Shown: positions 57,951-64,000 of the stretch, in pieces | Layout: each line of letters starts with the position of its first letter | Numbering within the stretch: position 1 is the stretch's first letter | Assembly: GCF_914767665.1 (NCBI RefSeq) | Contig: NC_059503.1 | Coordinates: 21,328,001 to 21,392,000, forward strand | DNA length: 64,000 bases | Direction of reading: 5' to 3' | Origin: Harmonia axyridis | Lineage: Eukaryota > Arthropoda > Insecta > Coleoptera > Coccinellidae | The notes under the pieces: generated by a model | The model's input: the letters and a program-made list of their open reading frames with translations, nothing else | Database searches by the model: none | Told to the model about the DNA's origin: nothing | Made by a program: the position numbers and the translations under genes

Positions 57951-60788
57951 ATGGGAATCAAATTCGCCCCATTGAATGTCCCCTTAGAACGGAGACTTCA
58001 AACAGCATCGGTAGCATTTACCATGCTTTTCTTCCCTCTAGGGGGTCCCATATTTTTAATGATCACAATATATGTTCTTCTCTTCACAAAGTTCTGGTGG
58101 CTCATAGCAATTTACCTAACTTGGATGTTTCTTCTGGATTGGAAAATTGAAGAAAGAGGAGGACGTGAGAGTAAACTCATTAAATTTTCACCTGTTTGTA
58201 AATATTTACTGGATTATTTCCCTATCAGAGTTAATAGATCACCTTGGGTCGAATTCAAGAAAGATAAAAATTACTTGTTGTGCTGCTTTCCCCACGGTGT
58301 ACTAGCGCTCTCACAATTTAATGTCTTCGGCAATGGGTTCAGTGAATTCAATGAATACTTTCCAGATCATAAAGTCAGGGTATGTACCCTCAAACAAAAT
58401 TTTTACATGCCTATCTATAGAGAGGCCATATTGGCCATGGGAACCTGTTCTGCTTCTAAAGAATCAATTCAGTATCTGCTAAATCAGCCTGGTGGAGGAC
58501 ATGCAGCAGCACTAGTGGTAGGAGGGGTGGCTGAGGTCTATTACGCAGAACCAAGAAAATACAAACTCGTATTGAAGAACAGAAAAGGGTTCGTTAAAAT
58601 TGCCATACAATCTGGAAGTCCATTAGTTCCAGTTTTCTCTTTTGGCGAGACAGATTTATTCGATCAGTGCAGAAATCCCAAATTGAAGATAATACAGGAA
58701 AAAGTGAGAAAATTAATAGGTCTTGCTCCAGTGGTGAGTTCTGGAAGGGGCATTCTGCAATACAGTTTTGGTATTATTCCACATAGAAGACCCATCACAG
58801 TGTTGGGTGAGTTGATTATCGAACCTAAGAGTTTGCCAATAGAAATCATACAGGGTGTCCCGTAAAGACCACATCAAAGCGGGGGAGAATGTTGATCAAA
58901 GGATAACCCACCTGCTATGACAAAATTCCCATTATAAAAGTCTTACCGTTTTCGAGATATTTTTTTTTGTTGAAAATAATGAATTTTTTCCCCTTTCAAT
59001 AGTTTTGCCCTTACGGTTGGTACAATTTTACATCTTTTTGTTTAATTTTTTCTGTAAAATATTGCTGAAGAATGATTTTAACGTTCACATTAAAAACATC
59101 CTCCGAAAATTTTAAAGGGGGGCTATGAGAAATATTTTTTTTTGGAAATTTTGGTAGTGGATTATTTTGTTCATGAAGTTTAGCCCATCGTAGTGGAAAA
59201 AAAATGTACCGACCTACTGCTGCACATTACACCAATAAATTGTCTATTTTATAGTGATTTCAAAGAGGTATCACACAAGTCATTTGTTATTCAAAGAAAA
59301 AAGATATGGCTGTTTTTATCCAAATGGGTACGTTTCTGACAAAATCAAGTTTGTCAATTCTTAACAGAATTGACATTTTTTTTCCACTACGATGGGCTAA
59401 ACTTCATGAACAAAATAATCCACTACCAAAATTTCCAATAAAAATATTTCTCATAGCCCCCCTTTAAAATGTTCGAAGGATGTTTTTAATGTAAACGTTA
59501 AAATCATTCTTCAGCAATATTTTACTGAAAAAATTAACCAAAAAGATGTAAAATTGTACCAACCGTAAGGACAAAACTATTGAAATGGGCAAAAATTCAT
59601 TATTTTCAAAAAAAAAATATATCTCGAAAACGGTAAGACTTTTATAATGAGAATTTTGTCAAAGCAGGTGGGTTATCCTTTGATCTACATTCTCCTTCGG
59701 TTTGACGTGGTCTTTACGGGACACCCTGTATACATAACTTAAAATGGTTATGATGGCAACACTGTTTTTTTTTTTGACATTTCTTAAGTCATGTGTTCAG
59801 TAGGTTATGTCACCTAATCATGGAAAGATGCACGTCTTAAAAACGATGAATAATCGATAAATTGTTTCATCACTATCGGTGCTGATGTGTGAATCTTTAG
59901 AAACAATTCTAGAAGAATTCATGGATGACAGTATTCAGTTAATCAACTCACTATTCATACGACTCAGTATCTTGTAGTATCGTGTAAAAAAAAAAACAAT
60001 TTCAAATTTATCTACAATTTGACATAGTGATTCGATTGACTTAATAATGTCGTTGATGCATTCTTGTTATTGTATTGTTCTTGTATTCACAAATGAATTG
60101 ATAAGACGATGTCACAATTTCTGAACGTTGTTGAAAAATATTTTTTGCCGTGATAACATAACCTACTCAACAGAAATGACATAATGAATGTCAAAAGATA
60201 TACAGTGTTGTGATTATAATAACCATTTTAAATTGGATCATCCCCATTTGAAAACCATATATATGAAATAAGAATGACGGTATCAGCCTTAGATACATAT
60301 CTTCGGACGGCCTGAATTATAAATACCTCTTAATGTGAATATTTCACAGTATGCTAATTGGCAATAGAACTATCAATTCGAATTGAATTGTAGTAACCGC
60401 ACTGTGACCTCTACAGAAAGAAGTCTAAACGGTTCGACAACGAAATTATCATCTTCAGAAATGTAAAGCTAAATTCTGTTTCTGTGGATAACATCATGCT
60501 GTCGAAACTTTGTTAACCGCTTAAAAATATTCGGTGCATTAGAGTGTTAATACTACAATTTCAGTGAAATATTATGTATCTATATTGTGAACTCTATAAA
60601 CTTTACATTATTTTGAAATTATTCTTTCAGTTGGTCCGCCAATAGAAGTGGAGAAAAATGAGCATCCATCTATGGAAGAAGTAGATAAATATCATCAATT
60701 GTTCATAGACGAATTGATTACGATGTTCGAGAAGAACAAACATTTATATATTGAAGATAGTGAAGATATACATATTGAACTGGTGTAA
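57951..60788 (+). CDS. DGAT2/MOGAT-family acyltransferase, copy 7
   Basis: Exons 57951-58806 and 60631-60788, phase-1 junction, 337 aa. The start MGIKFAPLNVPLERRLQT aligns with copy 2; a possible acceptor lies 9 nt upstream. Hydrophobic hairpin at about 19-62, DYFP (88-91), FPHG (113-116), VVGGVAEVYY, NRKGFVK, VPVFSFGETD and GRGILQYSFGI. The last exon reads VGPPIEVEKNEHPS... and ends TAA. A foldback element lies 44 nt after the donor. A poly(A) signal (60825-60830) follows 36 nt after the stop. Convergent with the KMO gene. Likely functional ER acyltransferase, substrate unknown. Confidence 0.88.
58851..59728. mobile_element. Foldback element with ~356-nt arms in copy 7 intron
   Basis: 878 bp, TA at 58849-58850 and 59729-59730. 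Left arm 58851-59207 and right arm 59373-59728 are near-perfect inverted copies (CAGGGTGTCCCGTAAAGACC at the tips; TTTAGCCCATCGTAGTGGAA near the centre); loop of about 165 nt. No coding frame. Its sequence is unrelated to the foldbacks in copies 4 and 5 apart from the CAGGGTG tips. Confidence 0.9.
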
Positions 60789-60816
60789 AAATGGTTTAAG
60801 AGTTGTATTTGTATAA

Positions 60817-60830
60817 TTTATTGGAATAAA
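60817..60830. terminator. Facing poly(A) signals of copy 7 and KMO
   Basis: AATAAA on + at 60825-60830 (36 nt after the copy 7 stop) and AATAAA on - at 60822-60817 (84 nt after the KMO stop), only two bases apart. The stop codons of the convergent genes are 117 bp apart. Confidence 0.7.
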
Positions 60831-60905
60831 CATGTACATTTCATTTTTAATGAAGTCTTTGATCATTCCTTCAGAATTTTTGGTGAGGTAATCCATTCAT
60901 GTTTT

Positions 60906-63750
60906 TCATTTCCATGAAGAAATCACAATTATTGATAATCCCATTAACATCAGAAATATAAGAGATAATGTTATCATCTGAAAAAAATTAACAAATTAGA
61001 AATAAAATGTACCTACCTACTTACACTCATTCCAAAGGTTCATTATACAGGGAGTTCCTAAATTGGAGACAAACGGAAATGATATATTCCTCTGCCATGT
61101 TTCATAAACATGGCCCACAAACCCTTTGTTTTCGGGATACAGGGTGTTAAAGTTAAAGTTTAAGTTTTTTTCAATTTTCTCTCATAGCACTTCTCTTCAC
61201 AAAATTGTTATATTTGACAGAGACATTACAATTTAAAGTTTTCATCATGTGCAAATATACAAATTTTGAATGCAAATCTACAGGGTGCCCGCTTCTTTGC
61301 TCCACAATTTTTTTTTAATTGACCACTGGTAGTTCATAAAAATCTAAGAAGAAAATTTGGTCCAGTGCTACACTTTTTAGTTTTTTGTAGTTTTTTCGAC
61401 TCTGCTACCGATTTCGGAAAAAAAATTCAAACAATTCTCTAGTAATCCTCATCCAAATTATTATGAAGATTCAGTTATTAAGCTGTGATGAATAAATTTA
61501 TTATAAGTTTTGGTACTTATTTGCACAATATGTAGCGAAGATTAATGAATATTCGATAAACTGGTAAAATCATCTCAAAAAATAGGACTACAAGAACACC
61601 CTGTATTTCGAAAACAAAGTGTTTGCGGGCCCAAATTTATATGACTCTTTTTTCTTAAAATTATCCAAGGAACCTCTCATCTTCCTTTGTACCTCCAATT
61701 TAATGCTAGCCAGTGCAAAAACTCCATTTTGAATATTCTTATTTTAAGGCTCTGGACTTCAGATGAACTTGGTTTAGAATTGATAATTTCTTATCTTTGT
61801 TTTAATTGTTCCGGTTTGAAAATGGAGAATCACAAGAAATCGAGTCAAAACAAATTTCACAAACTCACCCAGTTTTGCATCTCTCTATTTTTCAAGCATT
61901 CTGTATACCTGATTTCACTGAATGATACACTGTTATACAATGGTATCCAATATTTGGGAAAAAGACTATAAAGTACATTATCTAGTGCTTTTCTCAAGCG
62001 GAAACTAGGTTTTGTGACTAAATCTCTCATTTCTTTGTAATTGTACATCGCCAAATCACATATGGCGAATGCATCATCCTTTCTTCTTTCAGAAAATTCT
62101 TGTAGAACGTAATCGAAATTTCCATCAAACTGAGATATCAGTTGGTCTAAAAGAGTACAATCTTGGAAACCACAATTCATACCTTGCCCATAAAAAGGAA
62201 CCATGGCATGGGCGGCGTCACCTGAAAGTAATTTTCTTTAAAAAATATATAATAATCTGCCATAATTTTGATTTGATAAAAACCACTATGAAGGCCTTGT
62301 TCTTAGTTTGAGAATAATACTAATAATATGAAGTTTATCAACCTACCAATAATTAGAGCACGATTTTCAAAATGATATGGATAACACTTGATAGATATTA
62401 AATGCGATGGTGGAGAAGAAAAAAACTGTTCTACCAGGTCTTCTTCACCTATAAGTTCAATAGCATCTGGGAAAGTGGATTCAAAAAATTTGAGTAGCTC
62501 TTCTCTACCAGTTAACATCTTGAATCTAGTTAACGCCATAAACAACGTAACAGTCCAAGATCCATCTTTATTTGGCAGAGCAATCATCATAAATTCACCT
62601 TAAAGAAATATTTTATAAAGATTATTCATACTGGTTCATTCCTTTTACCTCTTGGCCAGATATGTAGGTGATTTGGAATCATCATATGACCATTTTTTGA
62701 AGATATCGATAGCTCCAGATAACCATGTTCGATGTATGTTTGGGAATATTGAAATAAAGGAAGCTTCTGCATCTGAGATCTAAGTTTGCTATAAGCACCA
62801 TCAGCACCAATGATCAAATCGGCCTTAGCTTTTATAGTTTCATTTGTTTTTAAACTGGAACGAACAAACAATGATTTCATTCACAGATATCATATTAAAA
62901 TTAATAAAAATTATATTTGAAAGCACTGCAAATAAGGCAGAAGAAAGTAAAAATCGAAAGCTCCAATAGATTTCTTGGTATTTGTTGTAGAGTTTAATTT
63001 TTATAGATTAAGGGATTTTATTGATATTTCAGTGAATCGTAATGATTACTCCAAAACTATTATAAAGCTAAAAGCAAGAATCAAAACAATTTGGAAAAAC
63101 AAAACAATAAAGAAGTCAAGAGTAGCAGAAATTTGATTCTGTTATTCACTTCTAATCGGCAAAAAGTTTGGCTGTTGGACGTAGATATGTCTTAAGTGGT
63201 AATAGGCACAGTCACAAAGCATATATGGAACATTTTCAGTTCTCTTAAAGTCTACTTCATCAATTGAATCCGATTGTTTTGAAGATATTGAATAATAAAC
63301 TATACTTACTTTTGAATAACACAAGATCCTTCTTTCAGATTTGCATCTACTAATTTACACGAGAATGTTAATGTTACATTGTCATACTCTTCAGCCGCTG
63401 AAATAAATTATTTGAAATAATTTTGGTCTCATTTTTCAGGAAAAAATTATTGTCTCACCTGTTAAAAGTACTTCATTGAGTAGATTACGACTGACTGAAT
63501 AAATGCACTAAAAGCAATTTATTTGAATCTCATTCAATTATCATTCGAAAGGATATTACCTGATTAGTTTGTTCATCATATGGAACAGAGGATAGTTCAT
63601 GTGGGAGATTATGTAAAAGACGACCTTTCATGGGTATGGCATGCTTCAGAACCTCTTCCTCTAACCCTACCGTTCTCAAAGCTCTTCTTCCACGATGAGA
63701 TAAAGCCAGGTTTATGGATCGCCCACGTTGAAGTTTGCATTTTCTCAGAT
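60906..63750 (-). CDS. KMO: Kynurenine 3-monooxygenase, 3' part (7 exons)
   Basis: Exons by splice sites and phase, in coding order: 63750-63560, 63507-63459, 63397-63310, 62854-62649, 62598-62347, 62221-61869 and 60977-60906. The enzyme is an FAD monooxygenase of the outer mitochondrial membrane turning kynurenine into 3-hydroxykynurenine (cinnabar in flies; ommochrome eye pigment route). Visible: GRSINLALSHRGRRAL, IYSVSRNLLNEVLLT, DLIIGADGAYSKLR, GDAAHAMVPFYGQGMNCGF (FAD-binding GD motif) and DLAMYNYKEMRDLV. The final 24-codon exon, after acceptor TTTTTCAG, is strongly hydrophobic and ends SSWK-stop. It matches the C-terminal membrane anchor of the family. The first exons with the GxGxxG dinucleotide-binding motif lie beyond 64000. 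The last intron (60978-61868) holds a TIR element. Confidence 0.9.
61048..61702. mobile_element. TIR element in the last KMO intron
   Basis: Starts CAGGGAGTTCCTAAATTGGA after TA and continues with ACATGGCCCACAAACCCTTTG and GATACAGGGTGTT. Near the right end the same blocks recur inverted (AACACCCTGTATTTCGAAAAC, GGGCCCAAATTTATA, ACCTCCAATTTA). The outermost ~10 nt on the right are missing. Related to 39243 and 44019. Confidence 0.75.
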
Positions 63751-64000
63751 CTGCAGGAGTATATTAACGGTTAATATTTCGTATTGAATTAAGGAAAACT
63801 TCCATGAAATTTTCTATTAATTCAATTTAGTGAGAGTTGAAAACAAAGCTCTAGTTTGGGGATAAAAATATTCTCTGGATGGAGAAAGTATTGTTTCATC
63901 CTTATATGATAATTAATTCCTATTAATTAACGCACCAAACCAATAATAAAACAGAGGCTAATGTCCCGACATTTTCAATGAATAATCTCGGTTCATCGTT
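63751..64000. other. KMO intron at the window edge
   Basis: Begins with the acceptor CTGCAG (minus) at 63756-63751; no exon seen up to 64000. Confidence 0.6.

Overview
The window looks like nuclear DNA of an insect, most likely a beetle. It is AT-rich, its coding exons are short and split by GT-AG introns, and it is packed with TA-flanked DNA transposons and non-LTR retrotransposons. The species cannot be fixed from the sequence. There is no bacterial, viral or CRISPR content.

Layout. (1) 1-6918, + strand: the 3' half of an SHPRH-type RING/SNF2 ubiquitin ligase gene, rebuilt here as nine exons. Its 3.9-kb seventh intron holds, on the opposite strand, a Sec5 (EXOC2) exocyst gene. The Sec5 copy lacks the N-terminal TIG/IPT region. 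(2) 7.4-12.7 kb: decayed retrotransposon pieces and an internally deleted mariner. (3) 13.2-60.8 kb, + strand: seven tandem acyltransferase genes of the DGAT2/MOGAT family, called copies 1-7 here. Every copy starts just after a splice acceptor, has a phase-1 terminal intron, and ends in a 158-nt last exon. Copies 1-5 and 7 carry the rest in one large exon; copy 6 carries it in three. (4) 60.9-63.8 kb, - strand: the 3' part of kynurenine 3-monooxygenase (the cinnabar orthologue), convergent with copy 7. The poly(A) signals of these two genes nearly touch.

How the array grew can be read directly. The 3' half of the copy 3 terminal intron, its last exon, the intergenic DNA and the copy 4 main exon recur in order as the 3' half of the copy 4 intron, its last exon, the intergenic DNA and the copy 5 main exon. 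One unequal crossover between terminal introns explains this and makes copy 4 a chimera. Later insertions can be dated against the duplicate. A nearly intact CR1-like retrotransposon (33.2-38.9 kb) with a 7-bp target duplication has an unoccupied counterpart near 27.73 kb. A foldback element in copy 4 has an unoccupied counterpart in copy 5.

The terminal introns of the array are the other striking feature. Copies 4, 5 and 7 each carry a different long palindromic element there; the largest has two 729-nt arms. Copies 1 and 3 carry shorter TIR elements at the same place. Functionally, the array should make neutral lipids (tri- or diacylglycerol or related esters) at the ER membrane. SHPRH, Sec5 and KMO are unrelated housekeeping or tryptophan-pathway genes. 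I found no wholly new molecular system. The most notable points are the chimeric duplication, the palindromes, the TIG-less nested Sec5 and the array-wide HPHG-to-FPHG change.
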